Assembly: GCA_017854855.1 (NCBI GenBank)
Contig: JAFMGZ010000008.1
Span: forward strand, 29,024-93,023
DNA length: 64,000 nt
Direction: 5' to 3'
DNA from: Sulfitobacter sp.
GTDB lineage: Bacteria > Pseudomonadota > Alphaproteobacteria > Rhodobacterales > Rhodobacteraceae
In this document: one piece after another, positions 18,242-29,009 of the stretch
Position numbering within the stretch: the stretch's first letter is position 1
Layout of the letters: every line of letters begins with the position of its first letter
Notes under the pieces: generated by a model
Told to the model about the DNA's origin: nothing
Database searches by the model: none
Seen by the model: only the letters and a program-made list of their open reading frames with translations
Program-made: the position numbers and the translations under genes

Positions 18242-19111
18242 ATGGACAATTTTCGCGGCGCGGTGCTGATGGTTTTGGCAATGCTGGGTTTTGCGCTTGA
18301 GGATATGTTCATCAAGCTGCTGGCCGGTGCCGTGAGCGTCGGACAAATTCTGGTCATGCTGGGTGTCGGCGGCTCCGTGGTCTTTGGCGCGATTGTCCTG
18401 ATGCAGGGCAAGGCACTGTTTTCACGCGATATGCTGACGCTGCCCATCGGCTTGCGGGCCTTGGGCGAAATGGTGGGTACCATGTGTTTCGTCTCGGCCA
18501 TCGTGCTGACACCTATCTCCAGCGCCTCGGCGATCTTGCAGGCGACACCGCTTGCCGTGACACTGGGGGCGGCCTTGTTTTTGGGTGAACCCGTTGGCTG
18601 GCGACGCTGGAGCGCGATCACCGTGGGCCTGTGCGGCGTGCTGCTGATCGTGCGTCCCGGCATGGACAGCTTTGAGGTGCTTTCGCTGTTGGCGGTGATG
18701 GCCGTCTTTATGCTGGCCCTGCGCGATCTGGCCACGCGCAAGACGCCGGCTGCGATTTCATCGATGCAGCTCAGTTTTCTGGGGTTCGCCGTGGTGATTC
18801 CCGCAGGCCTGATCCTGATGCAGTTCAGCAGCAGCGCACCGTCCAGCCTGACACCGCGCGAATGGCTGTATTTCGGCGGCGCGCTTGGCATCGGGCTGTT
18901 TGCCTATTACGCCATCGTCGCTGCCATGCGCATCGGCGAGGTCAGTTTCGTAACCCCCTTTCGCTATTCACGGTTGCTGTTCGCGCTGGTGATCGGCGTG
19001 ACCATATTTGACGAATCCCCCGACAGTCTGACCCTGCTGGGGGCCGCAATCATCGTGGCATCGGGCATATACACGGTCTGGCGCGAACGGCGGGTGGCCC
19101 TGCGAGCCTGA
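18242..19111 (+). CDS. EamA/DMT-family transporter
   Basis: A 289-residue DMT-superfamily permease with about ten helices in two repeats: helix 1 MVLAMLGFALEDMFIKLLAG, helix 4 PISSASAILQATPLAVTLGA followed by FLGEPVGWRRW, then the second half ending FRYSRLLFALVIGVTIFDE. The start at 18242 follows AAAGGA. Reading further upstream would mean translating antisense to the AbrB-family gene and is rejected. It is probably an exporter of a small amphipathic metabolite; the substrate is unknown. It precedes eno but has its own 85-bp gap. Confidence 0.86.
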   Translation: MDNFRGAVLMVLAMLGFALEDMFIKLLAGAVSVGQILVMLGVGGSVVFGAIVLMQGKALFSRDMLTLPIGLRALGEMVGTMCFVSAIVLTPISSASAILQATPLAVTLGAALFLGEPVGWRRWSAITVGLCGVLLIVRPGMDSFEVLSLLAVMAVFMLALRDLATRKTPAAISSMQLSFLGFAVVIPAGLILMQFSSSAPSSLTPREWLYFGGALGIGLFAYYAIVAAMRIGEVSFVTPFRYSRLLFALVIGVTIFDESPDSLTLLGAAIIVASGIYTVWRERRVALRA

Positions 19112-19166
19112 AACGGCCGCTTTCGCCCTTCGCGGACCTTTCCCATTCTGCACCATCCTTGTATGA

Positions 19167-20471
<1,305 letters not shown>

Positions 20472-20487
20472 TCCGTATCTCACCTTC

Positions 20488-20512
20488 GCAGGCCCGTCTC
20501 GGGCGGGCCTGC
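20488..20512 (+). promoter_or_regulatory. Hairpin between eno and the GNAT gene
   Basis: A 9-bp GC stem, GCAGGCCCG/CGGGCCTGC, with a seven-base loop. It begins 16 bases after the eno stop and ends two bases before the ATG at 20515. It lacks a T-run, so it is a weak terminator candidate. As RNA it would bury the ribosome-binding region of the downstream gene. Confidence 0.55.
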
Positions 20513-20514
20513 CG

Positions 20515-21030
20515 ATGACCCGGTTCACAGTCAGCCAGGCCACCCAGCCCGACCAGATAGAGGCCGTCCGCCAGCTGTGCTGGGACTATCGGTCCTTCCT
20601 GCTGGCCAATACCGACACGGACCGCGAGATCACCGAGACCTTCTATCCCGTCCCCAAATATGAAGCCCTGATGGCACAGCTGCCCCGGCTGCACGCCCGC
20701 CCCAAGGGCCTGATGCTGCTGGCCCATGACAGCACCGGCGCGCCACTGGGCTGCGGCATGACCCATGCCCTTGACCCCGACACGGCCGAGATCAAACGCG
20801 TCTTTGTCAGCGACGCCGCACGCGGCATGGGCGTCGCACGGCGCATCTGCGAGGACCTGATCACACAGGCGCGCCAGGACGGCTACCGCCGCATCGTGCT
20901 GGACACCTCCAAGAGCCTGGCGGCAGCCCAGCAGCTCTATGCCACTCTGGGCTTTGCGCCCTGCGGCCCCTATCAGCCGATCCCCGACAGCGTCCTGCCC
21001 GAACTTCTGTTCTACGAGTTGCCCCTATGA
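20515..21030 (+). CDS. GNAT family N-acetyltransferase
   Basis: A 171-residue GNAT protein. The acetyl-CoA binding motif is RVFVSDAARGMGVARRICEDL, followed by IVLDTSKSLAAAQQLYATLGF. The N-terminus (DQIEAVRQLCWDYRSFLL) is typical of a subgroup that acetylates small molecules or amines. No Shine-Dalgarno sequence is visible because a hairpin occupies that position. The stop overlaps the cupin gene start (ATGA), so the two are co-translated. Confidence 0.83.
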   Translation: MTRFTVSQATQPDQIEAVRQLCWDYRSFLLANTDTDREITETFYPVPKYEALMAQLPRLHARPKGLMLLAHDSTGAPLGCGMTHALDPDTAEIKRVFVSDAARGMGVARRICEDLITQARQDGYRRIVLDTSKSLAAAQQLYATLGFAPCGPYQPIPDSVLPELLFYELPL

Positions 21031-21443
21031 CCGCCGACCAAATCATTGCCCATCTCGCCCTCACACCCCATCCAGAGGGCGGATATTACCGCCAGACATG
21101 GGTGGCTGATAACGCCGGTCGCCCCAGTGGGACCTGCATCTACTTCCTGCTCAAGGCTGGCCAGGCCAGCCATTGGCACCGCGTCGACGCCACCGAAATC
21201 TGGCTGTACCACGCCGGTGCCCCCCTGATCCTCAGCCTCGCTGACAGCGATGCTGGCCCGGCCACGGATCACCTGCTCACACCCGACCTCACAAAAGGGG
21301 CTCCACAGTTGATCGTGCCTGAAAACCACTGGCAAGCCGCCCGCACCACCGGGGACTATACGCTGGTCAGCTGCACCGTCTCCCCCGGTTTCCAGTTCGA
21401 AGGTTTCACTCTCGCCCCCAAAGGCATGGACATCCCCAGATAG
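21027..21443 (+). CDS. Cupin domain protein (DUF985 type)
   Basis: A 138-residue cupin_5/DUF985 protein: HPEGGYYRQTW at the start, then the beta-barrel with IYFLLKAGQASHWHRVDATEIW, where the two histidines and the glutamate would bind metal, and VPENHWQAARTTGDYTLVSCTVSPGF in the second cupin motif. The family is small and mostly uncharacterised; some members are suspected sugar or small-molecule binders or epimerases. It follows the GNAT gene with ATGA overlap. Its stop lies 19 bases before a long hairpin repeat. Confidence 0.85.
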   Translation: MTADQIIAHLALTPHPEGGYYRQTWVADNAGRPSGTCIYFLLKAGQASHWHRVDATEIWLYHAGAPLILSLADSDAGPATDHLLTPDLTKGAPQLIVPENHWQAARTTGDYTLVSCTVSPGFQFEGFTLAPKGMDIPR

Positions 21444-21462
21444 CCCCGCCCCTCCCCGTCCC

Positions 21463-21653
21463 CTCTGGTCTGGAGCCGCCCTTGCTTGAGCACCGGGCAG
21501 GCAGAACACGGGGCGCTTGCCAAGATAAATCGCCGAGGGACCCGCACCTGTGCGGGAGACGGCTATTTGTCTTGGGAAGCGGTGCGTGTTCTGCCAGACA
21601 GGGGATCAATCAAGGGGGGCTCCAGACCTTTCTGGGATGGTGAGCCCGCAGCG
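21463..21653. repeat. Long-hairpin intergenic repeat, copy 1
   Basis: About 191 bases that fold back on themselves almost completely. P1 pairs 21467-21489 with 21606-21628 (21 of 23 pairs). P2 pairs 21500-21510 with 21585-21595 (11 of 11). P3 pairs 21514-21535 with 21560-21581 (19 of 22, plus one wobble). P4 pairs 21541-21546 with 21551-21556 around loop CCTG. A related copy is at 43850-44037. It sits between the convergent cupin and anmK genes. No protein or flanking duplication was recognised. Confidence 0.85.
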
Positions 21654-21713
21654 TTCCACGCCCAATACCCACCACACGCTTTCGCCATCCCGTTCATGCG
21701 ACGACCTGATCCC

Positions 21714-22832
21714 TCAAGCCCCCTCGCCCGAAGGCACACTCACCACGCCGCCCCCAACCGCGGCCCGCACGCCGGTCGTGCCGGGGCAAGAGGTCGGCAA
21801 GCCCCGCGCCACCCGGACCGCCAGATAGGCAAAGGCCTGCGCCTCCAGCATATCGCCATCCAATCCGATCTGTTCGATCGGGACCACCGGACAATCCAGG
21901 CTGACGGCAAGCATTTGCATCAACACGGGATTGTTGCGTCCGCCCCCCGTGACCAGCACCCTTGTGGGCAAGGCCGGGCAATGCTGCATGGCTTCGGCCA
22001 CACCGGCCGCGCAGATCGCGGTCAACGTCGCTGCCGCATCTTCATCGGACAATTCACCCACCAGCCCGACGATTTCCGCAAAATCGTTCCGGTCCAGTGA
22101 TTTGGGGGGAATACGTGCAAAATAGGGTTCCGACAGGAACAACTCCAACGCCCCCTGTTCCACCTGCCCCCGTGCCGCCAGCCTGCCCCCCTCATCAAAG
22201 GCCAGCCCCCGGCGCAGTTGCATCAGATCATTCAGCGGCGCATTCGCAGGACCGGTGTCAAACGCCAGCAACGCACCCGCCGCTTGCGGCTGTGCCAGCG
22301 CCGGATCAACCCAGGTCAGGTTGCCGACCCCGCCCAGATTAAGAAAGGCCACCGGCTCAGTGATCCCGGCAAAGCGGGCGCAGGCGTGGTGAAAGAAAGG
22401 GGCCAAGGGCGCGCCCTCTCCGCCCAGCTCCACATCCGCGCTGCGAAAATCCCACACCACAGGGCAGTTCAGCGCATCGGCCAGCCAGCCGCCATCGCCC
22501 ACCTGCAACGTGCCATGGGTCCGCGGCGCATGGGACAGCGTCTGGCCATGAAACCCAACCAGATCAATGTCCCTGAACCCCCGCAGCACCTCAAGATGGG
22601 CCGCTTGGGTGACCTGTCCCGCGGCCTGCACCTCTGGTCCGTGCCATTTGCCGAAACCTGCCGCGATCACCGCGCGCTCATCCTTGGAATAGCTGCGATA
22701 ATCCGTTTCACCAAAGCCCAGAATATCATGCCCGTCCGTGACCAGCACAGCCGCATCCACACCGTCCAGCGATGTGCCCGACATCGCGCCCAATGCGCGC
22801 AGCGGCCCGTCTTTGCTGATTGCCCTGCTCAT
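21714..22832 (-). CDS. anmK: Anhydro-N-acetylmuramic acid kinase AnmK
   Basis: A 372-residue sugar kinase that opens and phosphorylates 1,6-anhydro-N-acetylmuramic acid to MurNAc-6-phosphate in cell-wall recycling. Signatures: ATP-phosphate loop [13 protein letters not shown] (16-28), [36 protein letters not shown] and [10 protein letters not shown]. The ATG at 22832 is chosen because [19 protein letters not shown] matches the family and has a purine-rich AAAGGTGGG upstream; the longer frame overlaps the tyrS promoter. NagZ, another recycling enzyme, is also in this window at 36 kb. Confidence 0.94.
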   Translation of the reverse strand: MSRAISKDGPLRALGAMSGTSLDGVDAAVLVTDGHDILGFGETDYRSYSKDERAVIAAGFGKWHGPEVQAAGQVTQAAHLEVLRGFRDIDLVGFHGQTLSHAPRTHGTLQVGDGGWLADALNCPVVWDFRSADVELGGEGAPLAPFFHHACARFAGITEPVAFLNLGGVGNLTWVDPALAQPQAAGALLAFDTGPANAPLNDLMQLRRGLAFDEGGRLAARGQVEQGALELFLSEPYFARIPPKSLDRNDFAEIVGLVGELSDEDAAATLTAICAAGVAEAMQHCPALPTRVLVTGGGRNNPVLMQMLAVSLDCPVVPIEQIGLDGDMLEAQAFAYLAVRVARGLPTSCPGTTGVRAAVGGGVVSVPSGEGA

Positions 22833-22920
22833 TGCCTGCCCACCTTTGTGCTCAAGGCCTTTCCCTTGCCCATGCTTGCGCCTATAGATGCCCCGCAAAC
22901 ATCTGCCGAGGCAATAGATC

Positions 22921-24171
22921 ATGACATATCATCCCAAATCGGAATTCATCGCAGTAATGATGGAACGCGGCTTTCTGGCCGATTGTACCGATTATCAGGG
23001 GCTGGATGAGGCCTTGGTCAAGGGCGGACAGCCTGGCTATATCGGCTTTGATGCCACGGCCAAATCGCTGCATGTGGGCAGTCTGATCCAGATCATGATG
23101 CTGCGCTGGCTGCAAAAGACCGGCGGCAAGCCGATCACCCTGATGGGCGGCGGCACGACCAAGGTGGGCGATCCGTCCTTTCGCGCAGATGAGCGCCCCT
23201 TGCTGGGCCCTGAGCAGATCGACGAAAACATCGCAGGCATCAAGAAAGTGTTCAGCGCCTATCTGACCTATGGCGATGGCCCGTCAGACGCCATGATGAT
23301 CAACAACGCAGAATGGCTCGATGGGCTGAACTACCTCGACTTTCTGCGCGACATCGGGCGGCATTTCTCGATCAACCGCATGCTGAGCTTTGAAAGCGTG
23401 AAATCCCGTCTGGACCGTGAACAGTCGCTGTCCTTTCTGGAATTCAACTACATGATCCTGCAGGCCTATGACTTTTTGGAACTGCACCGGCGCTATGGCT
23501 GTATCTTGCAGATGGGCGGTTCTGATCAATGGGGTAACATCGTCAACGGCATCGACCTGACCCGCCGGGTGATTGACGGCGAGGTCTACGGGCTGACGTC
23601 GCCCTTGCTGACCACGTCGGATGGCAAGAAGATGGGCAAATCACAGGCCGGTGCGATCTGGCTGAATGGCGATATGTTGTCCCCCTATGAATTCTGGCAG
23701 TTCTGGCGCAATACCACTGACGCGGATGTGGGCCGCTTCCTCAAGCTTTATACAGAACTTGAGGTTGATGAATGCGACCGTCTGGGCGCGCTGGAAGGTG
23801 CTGAGATCAATGAGGCCAAGGTGCGCCTTGCCAATGAGGTCACTACCCTGTTGCACGGGGCCGATGCGGCAGCCAATGCCGAACGCACATCGCGCGAGGT
23901 ATTTGAAAAGGGCGGCGTGGGCGATGACCTGCCCACCCTGACCCTGTCGCCCGAAGAGATCGGCGATGGCATTTCCATCGTCCAGCTGATCGTGAAATCC
24001 GGGCTGGCCGGTTCCGGCAAAGAGGCCAAACGCTTGATCGCGGAAAACGGGGCGCGGATGGATGATGCGCCTTTGACCGATGCGGGGCTGATGCTGGACC
24101 TTGTGGCCCTGTCCAGCCCGATCAAGCTGAGCGCAGGCAAAAAGCGGCACGCGCTGGTGCAACTGGGCTGA
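22921..24171 (+). CDS. tyrS: Tyrosine--tRNA ligase
   Basis: A 416-residue class I synthetase. The HIGH-equivalent is HVGS at residues 51-54, the KMSKS-equivalent is KMGKS near residue 238, and the tyrosine-pocket [10 protein letters not shown] segment is present. The C-terminal S4 RNA-binding domain ([21 protein letters not shown]) is intact. The ATG at 22921 is divergent from anmK with 88 bases between. Length and motifs are all normal. Confidence 0.96.
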   Translation: MTYHPKSEFIAVMMERGFLADCTDYQGLDEALVKGGQPGYIGFDATAKSLHVGSLIQIMMLRWLQKTGGKPITLMGGGTTKVGDPSFRADERPLLGPEQIDENIAGIKKVFSAYLTYGDGPSDAMMINNAEWLDGLNYLDFLRDIGRHFSINRMLSFESVKSRLDREQSLSFLEFNYMILQAYDFLELHRRYGCILQMGGSDQWGNIVNGIDLTRRVIDGEVYGLTSPLLTTSDGKKMGKSQAGAIWLNGDMLSPYEFWQFWRNTTDADVGRFLKLYTELEVDECDRLGALEGAEINEAKVRLANEVTTLLHGADAAANAERTSREVFEKGGVGDDLPTLTLSPEEIGDGISIVQLIVKSGLAGSGKEAKRLIAENGARMDDAPLTDAGLMLDLVALSSPIKLSAGKKRHALVQLG

Positions 24172-24232
24172 TCCTGCCCGCCGGTCAGTCGGCTTTAGGA
24201 TTCCTTAACCAAATTGCGGCTTTATCGACATC

Positions 24233-25057
24233 ATGTTCGATGAAGCCGCCCTTCCACCCCATTCCCATGCCCTGATGCAGGATCCGGCATTCGCGCGGGC
24301 GCTGCGGTTTTGCGGCCAGCGGCCGATTGTACTGCCCTCTGGCCTGATGCTGTTGCAGCAACGGCTTGCCGGGGTGCCGGTCCTGATGTTGCCGCGGGCG
24401 GCCCCGCCGCCCGATCTGCGCGCGCAACTGCGCGATGCGGGCCTGCACCGCCGCCCCCTGATCCTGTCGCCGGAGGAGCCCTGCGCCCTGCCAACGGCGC
24501 TGCACCTCAGCGGGCCCAGACTGCGTGCCGTGATGGACCTGTCGCAAGGGCCCACGGCCCGGCGCGCCGCACTGCATCCCAAGTGGCGCAACCAACTGCG
24601 CAAGGCTGAGCTGCATGAATTCACCCTCTGCTATGGCCCGCTGCGGGCCCATCCGACAGAGGAGGTTCTGATGCAGGAATGCCGTCAGTCAAAGGCCCGT
24701 GGCTATGCCAATTGGCCCGCCCAGCTGACCGCCGCCTTTGCCGCAATGGCCCCCAACCAGACTCATCTGCTGCGCGCCAGCTACAAGAACCGTACAGTGG
24801 CGCATATGTTGTTCATGACCCATGGTACCGCCGCCACCTATCACATCGGCCATATCACCGAAGAGGGCAAAAAACATGCGGCCCATAATCTGCTGCTGTG
24901 GAAAGCTGCGGAATATCTGGCGCATCTGGGCTGTCTGAACCTTGACCTGGGCCTGTTGGACCCTGCCACACGCGGCCTGAACCGTTTCAAGCTGCGCAGC
25001 GGTGCCACCGCCCGCAAGACCGGGGGCACGCATCTGATCTGGCGGCCCTTGGCTTAG
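24233..25057 (+). CDS. FemAB/GNAT-like acyltransferase, unknown function
   Basis: A 274-residue protein. The C-terminal half looks like a FemAB/BioF2-type GNAT fold: HPKWRNQLRKAELHEF, then a central region with LLRASYKNRTVAHMLFMTHG and TYHIGHITEEGKKHAAHNLLLWKAAEYL, and LDLGLLDPATRGLNRFKLRSGA near the end. Such proteins transfer amino-acyl or acyl groups, but the substrate here is unknown. The N-terminal 100 residues are Pro/Leu-rich and divergent. Its stop interleaves with the stop of the convergent ABC-F gene. Confidence 0.75.
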   Translation: MFDEAALPPHSHALMQDPAFARALRFCGQRPIVLPSGLMLLQQRLAGVPVLMLPRAAPPPDLRAQLRDAGLHRRPLILSPEEPCALPTALHLSGPRLRAVMDLSQGPTARRAALHPKWRNQLRKAELHEFTLCYGPLRAHPTEEVLMQECRQSKARGYANWPAQLTAAFAAMAPNQTHLLRASYKNRTVAHMLFMTHGTAATYHIGHITEEGKKHAAHNLLLWKAAEYLAHLGCLNLDLGLLDPATRGLNRFKLRSGATARKTGGTHLIWRPLA

Positions 25058-26865
25058 CTTTCGGCCTTTTCCTCAAGCATCAGCCATTCCTCTTCCGCCG
25101 CCGCCAACTTGTCCTGCCGCTCAACCAAGGCTTGCGTCGCCTTTTTGAACTTCACAGGCTCGCGGGTGAACAGCTCGGCATCCGCCAAAAGCCCTTCCAG
25201 CTTGCCAATCTCGGCCTCCAGCCGCGCGATCTCGGCAGGCAGCGCCTCAAGCCGATGCTTTTCGGTAAAGCTCAGACCTTTCTTGTCAGCCTTCTTGGGC
25301 TCTGCCTTGGCGACCGCCGCCTTCTTGGTCTCGGTCACACTCTGCGCAAAATCATCCTGCCCACGCTGCGACAGGTAATCGGTCCAGCCCCCAGCATAGA
25401 TCGTGGCCCTGCCGTCGCCTTCCATCGCGATGGTGGTGGCCGCAACCCGGTCCAGAAAATCACGGTCGTGGCTGACCAGAATGACCGTACCGTCATATTG
25501 GCCCAGCAATTCCTGCAACAAATCCAGGGTTTCGACATCCAGATCATTGGTCGGCTCATCCAGAACCAGCAGATTGCTTTCGCGCGCCATGATCTTGGCC
25601 AGCAAAAGACGCGCCTTTTCGCCCCCCGACAGCGACCGCACCGGGGCACGCGCTTGCGCCTCGTCAAAAAGGAACTCCTTGAGGTAGCCCACCACATGTT
25701 TCGGCACGCCGCGCACCAGCACCTGATCCGCCTTGCCAGAAACCCGCATGTCAGGATCGCCAGTCAGCGAATCCCACAAAGACATATCGCCATCCAACTG
25801 CGCCCGCGCCTGATCAAACAGCGCCAGTTGCAGGTTGGTTCCCAAGGTCACCGTGCCTTCATCGGGCGCTTCCTTGCCAATCAACATGTTCAAAAGCGTG
25901 GTTTTGCCCACACCATTTGGTCCCACCAGCGCAATTCGGTCACCGCGCTGAACTTTCAACGAAAAGTCGCGCAGGATCACCTTATCGCCAAACCGCTTGG
26001 TGATATCGACAGCCTCCATGACCTTGCGGCCTGATTTTGGCCCCGCCTCCAGCGCCATCGCCGCCGAACCCTGACGCGTGATCTGTGACGCACGCTCGGC
26101 CCGCAAATCCTGCAAGGCCCGCACCCGGCCCTGGTTGCGCTTGCGGCGCGCAGAAATGCCCTCGACCGCCCAACGCGCCTCCGCCTTGATCTTGCGGTTC
26201 AACTTGTGGCGCTGCATGTCCTCTTCATCCCAGACCTGATCGCGCCAGACCTCAAACGCCCCAAAGCCCTTTTCCTGACGCCGCACCATCCCGCGGTCGA
26301 TCCACAGGGTTGCGCGCGTCAATTCGCGCAGGAATGCCCGGTCGTGGCTGATGATCACAAAGGCCGTCCGCGTGCCTTTCAACTCTTCCTCAAGCCAGCG
26401 GATGGCCTCGATATCCAGATGGTTGGTAGGCTCGTCCAGCAGCATCAGCTCGGGCTCTTCCGCCATCAGCCGCGCCAGCGCCGCCCGCCGCCGTTCCCCG
26501 CCACTGGCCGTTGACACCGGCCGGTCAGGATCAAACTTCAGCCCCTCGCCCGCCCGTTCGACCTTGTACATCTCGCTCGGCTCAAGCGTGGCCGAGGCAA
26601 AGGCACCCAGCGTCTCATATCCGCTCAAATCCGGGTCTTGCTCCATATAGCCCACGGAAACACCGGGGCCTGCAATCACATCCCCACTGTCAGGCTCGAC
26701 CAATCCGGCCATCACCTTCATCAAGGTTGATTTGCCAGAACCGTTCCGCCCCACCAAGGCAACCCTGTCGCCCGGCTGAACCACCAGGGACAATCCGTCA
26801 AATACCGGATCCCCCCCAAAAGTGAGAGAAATTTCATTCAATTGTAAAAGAGGTGCACGTGCCAT
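25054..26865 (-). CDS. ABC-F family ATP-binding protein (Uup-like)
   Basis: A 603-residue soluble protein with two ABC ATPase domains and no membrane segments. Walker A: GRNGSGKST (39-47) and GPNGVGKTT. Signatures: SGGERRRAA and SGGEKARLL. Walker B: LLDEPTNHLD and LDEPTNDLD. A linker between the domains and a C-terminal Lys/Glu-rich coiled coil (ARLEAEIGKLEGLL) match Uup, an ABC-F protein that acts on ribosomes and possibly branched DNA. No resistance role is implied. Confidence 0.92.
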   Translation of the reverse strand: MARAPLLQLNEISLTFGGDPVFDGLSLVVQPGDRVALVGRNGSGKSTLMKVMAGLVEPDSGDVIAGPGVSVGYMEQDPDLSGYETLGAFASATLEPSEMYKVERAGEGLKFDPDRPVSTASGGERRRAALARLMAEEPELMLLDEPTNHLDIEAIRWLEEELKGTRTAFVIISHDRAFLRELTRATLWIDRGMVRRQEKGFGAFEVWRDQVWDEEDMQRHKLNRKIKAEARWAVEGISARRKRNQGRVRALQDLRAERASQITRQGSAAMALEAGPKSGRKVMEAVDITKRFGDKVILRDFSLKVQRGDRIALVGPNGVGKTTLLNMLIGKEAPDEGTVTLGTNLQLALFDQARAQLDGDMSLWDSLTGDPDMRVSGKADQVLVRGVPKHVVGYLKEFLFDEAQARAPVRSLSGGEKARLLLAKIMARESNLLVLDEPTNDLDVETLDLLQELLGQYDGTVILVSHDRDFLDRVAATTIAMEGDGRATIYAGGWTDYLSQRGQDDFAQSVTETKKAAVAKAEPKKADKKGLSFTEKHRLEALPAEIARLEAEIGKLEGLLADAELFTREPVKFKKATQALVERQDKLAAAEEEWLMLEEKAES

Positions 26866-26928
26866 AACCGGCTGCTATCGGGCGCTGTGAGGCAGGTCAA
26901 TGCCCCCTGCTTCATCTTGCAAATAAAC

Positions 26929-27654
26929 TCATACCAAAGCCCGCAAAAGGCGCTTTCGGCTGTCGGGAATCGCCCCGATCTCAAGCCCCGTAAACACATG
27001 CAGCGTGTTCATCTGGTGATCCACCACCGCATGATCACTGACCCAGCCCCCCATCAGCAAATAGGTCCGCAACAAGGGCGGCATCCGCGACATCGCCTTT
27101 TTCACATCCGGTTTGCGGCGCAGGCGTTCGGCAAATCGAAAGACATCGGGCGCTTTCACGCGCGGCAACCAGCGTTTGGGGCCCAGGTGGCGCGCGCGCA
27201 GCATCGCAAAGGCATCAAGGTATTGGGCCGTCTCGACCCCGGCAAAGGACGAACATCCAAACAGCAGCTGCACTGAATGCCGGTCCACCACTTCGGTCAT
27301 CGCAGCCCAGGCCACCCGCACGATATCCCCGTCCCGGCGCTCAGGTGCCACACAAAACCGGCCCAGTTCCAACATTTGGCCCTCATAGGCCGCAAGCGCG
27401 CTCAATTCATAATACTGCGCCGCATAGCTTTGCTCCAGGCAGGTCCCATCCAGCGCCAGCAGACGATAACAGCACACAAGCGCATTATCCGCGGTCGCCT
27501 CCACCAGGACATGGATGCTGCGGGCATCGAAGGCATCCGCATCCATTGTCTGCCCAAGCCCAAAGCACCGCGCGCGCAGCCTTTGTGCCGCGCAAAGGTC
27601 CTGTGGCGTCTCGGCCAGACGCGCACGATATTTGCCTTTGGTCAAAGGGGGCAT
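26929..27654 (-). CDS. OlsB-like N-acyltransferase (amino-acid lipid synthesis)
   Basis: About 241 residues of the OlsB/hemolysin-like GNAT family (Acetyltransf_5). Landmarks: YRARLAETPQDLCAAQRLR at the N-terminus, LELGRFCVAPERRDGDIVR, LLFGCSSFAGVE and YLLMGGWVSDHAVVD. OlsB acylates ornithine with 3-hydroxyacyl-ACP to make lyso-ornithine lipid; in some roseobacters a close relative, GlsB, makes glutamine lipid, so the substrate is left open. The start is uncertain: ATGs at 27654, 27693 and 27744 are all in frame. The first gives the family-like MPPLTKGKYRARL and avoids overlap with the bamE-like gene. Confidence 0.78.
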   Translation of the reverse strand: MPPLTKGKYRARLAETPQDLCAAQRLRARCFGLGQTMDADAFDARSIHVLVEATADNALVCCYRLLALDGTCLEQSYAAQYYELSALAAYEGQMLELGRFCVAPERRDGDIVRVAWAAMTEVVDRHSVQLLFGCSSFAGVETAQYLDAFAMLRARHLGPKRWLPRVKAPDVFRFAERLRRKPDVKKAMSRMPPLLRTYLLMGGWVSDHAVVDHQMNTLHVFTGLEIGAIPDSRKRLLRALV

Positions 27655-27709
27655 GCCCCATGATTGGCTGGCCGAGGCGCTCAAGACACCCATGGGCCGG
27701 ACCGTCGCA

Positions 27710-28174
27710 TCAGCCACCAAAGGCGGACGGATTGAGCCGGCCAATGCTGCCCAAAAGCTGTCTGAGGAAGCTGTTGTTGTTCACAGAAGACGTGGTCACC
27801 CGCCGTGACAAAGGCACAACCTGCCCCTGCTCCAGCCCGAAACGCTCCACATTCTCGACGATTCCCTGTTCGGAAAAGCTGATTGCGACCACCTGGCGGT
27901 CGATCTCCTTTGGTGCCATCGGCCCGATCGCCCGCGTCCGCATGCGCACGTAATAATAGCCGCTGTTGGTCAAGACGCCCGATGACGCGGGCACGCCGAC
28001 CTTTTCGGCAACCGTTTCGCGGTTGTCATTGCCCACCTCGATCTGCGCAAGCTCTTCTTCTGATGGGACATATCCGTGGTTGCTGTACTGCGGCGCGCAT
28101 CCCGCAAGGCCCAACCCCGCGACCAAAATACTGGCCTGAATGGCCCGAAGGCTTGCTCGGCTTATTCTACGCAT
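27710..28174 (-). CDS. bamE: BamE/SmpA-like outer-membrane assembly lipoprotein
   Basis: A 154-residue lipoprotein: signal RAIQASILVAGLGLAGC with lipobox LAGC, then a SmpA/OmlA domain with EEELAQIEVGNDNRETVAEKVGVPA, GYYYVRMRTRAIG and VVAISFSEQGIVENVERF. BamE helps the Bam complex insert beta-barrel proteins. The C-terminal 40 residues (SSVNNNSFLRQLLGSIGRLNP) are typical of alphaproteobacterial members. It is divergent from the DUF177 gene and upstream of the OlsB-like gene. Confidence 0.88.
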   Translation of the reverse strand: MRRISRASLRAIQASILVAGLGLAGCAPQYSNHGYVPSEEELAQIEVGNDNRETVAEKVGVPASSGVLTNSGYYYVRMRTRAIGPMAPKEIDRQVVAISFSEQGIVENVERFGLEQGQVVPLSRRVTTSSVNNNSFLRQLLGSIGRLNPSAFGG

Positions 28175-28265
28175 GATGGTCTGCCCTCTTGCCCTTGGAA
28201 CTTCTGGCTTTTATCCGCATACACCAAGCAGCCCCTTGTGTTCAAGAAACGAAAGTAGACCAGAT

Positions 28266-28820
28266 ATGGCGCGGACCCCACCAAGTGACACCGCCCTGCA
28301 TGTCGCAGAGCTTTCCCAGACAGCTGAAAACCTGTTTTCCATCGCTCCCGCTGGCGCGGAACTGACCGCCCTGGCCCAGCAATTGGGCCTCTCGGCACTG
28401 CGCAAGTTGCGCTTTGAGGGCCGGATCAAGCCGTTGGGTGCCACCGACTGGCAGCTAGAGGCCCGCCTGGGGGCCACGGTCGTGCAGCCCTGCGTGGTCA
28501 CACTTGAGCCTGTTACAACGCGCATCGACATCGATGTCGCCCGCGCCTTTGTCCAAGGGTATCAGGAACCTGATGAGCCAGAGACAGAAATGACCGATGA
28601 TGATACCACCGAGGCATTGGGCAGCTGGATCGACCCCGCCTTGGTCATGCAAGAGGCCCTTGCCCTTGCGGTTCCCGATTATCCGCGCAAGGACAATGCG
28701 ACCTTGGGGCAACTGGTATATACCAAACCCGGCGATGCCCCGATGACCGATGAAGACGCCCGTCCCTTTGCCGGGCTTGCCGACCTCAAGAGCAAACTGG
28801 AAAAAGGCGGGGATGACTGA
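28266..28820 (+). CDS. DUF177 (YceD-like) protein
   Basis: A 184-residue acidic DUF177/YceD-family protein. These proteins are linked to 23S rRNA accumulation and are nearly always just upstream of rpmF, as here. Visible: KLRFEGRIKPLG, a strand pattern GATVVQPCVVTLEPVTTRID, an acidic loop (EPDEPETEMTDDDTTEAL) and YPRKDNATLGQ before the end. Start 28266 is chosen because MARTPPSDTALHVAEL is the family start; upstream codons run antisense through the bamE-like promoter. Confidence 0.88.
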   Translation: MARTPPSDTALHVAELSQTAENLFSIAPAGAELTALAQQLGLSALRKLRFEGRIKPLGATDWQLEARLGATVVQPCVVTLEPVTTRIDIDVARAFVQGYQEPDEPETEMTDDDTTEALGSWIDPALVMQEALALAVPDYPRKDNATLGQLVYTKPGDAPMTDEDARPFAGLADLKSKLEKGGDD

Positions 28821-29009
28821 GAGGCAAAACTGCGGCAAATATCACTTGCGCCGAACAGTTTTCGCAGTATTTTGCCGCCCTCATCCCATTTAAGGTTGGA
28901 CATCATCCGCCGCTTTCCATAAAGCGGCGACACACCCGGACCGGGGTAGATTGAAACGCGGGTTATGTGCGCAGCTGCGCCAGCCCCCCAAACGACAAAG
29001 GCACCAGAC

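Noticed and set aside
21486..22100. Plus-strand frame running through the hairpin repeat into anmK
   Set aside because: Part of it looks similar between the two repeat copies, but that follows from repeat homology. The stem changes are paired, which favours structure over coding, and the rest is antisense to anmK.
25054..26865. ABC-F protein as an antibiotic-resistance factor
   Set aside because: The layout with a C-terminal coiled coil matches housekeeping Uup, not the resistance subgroups.
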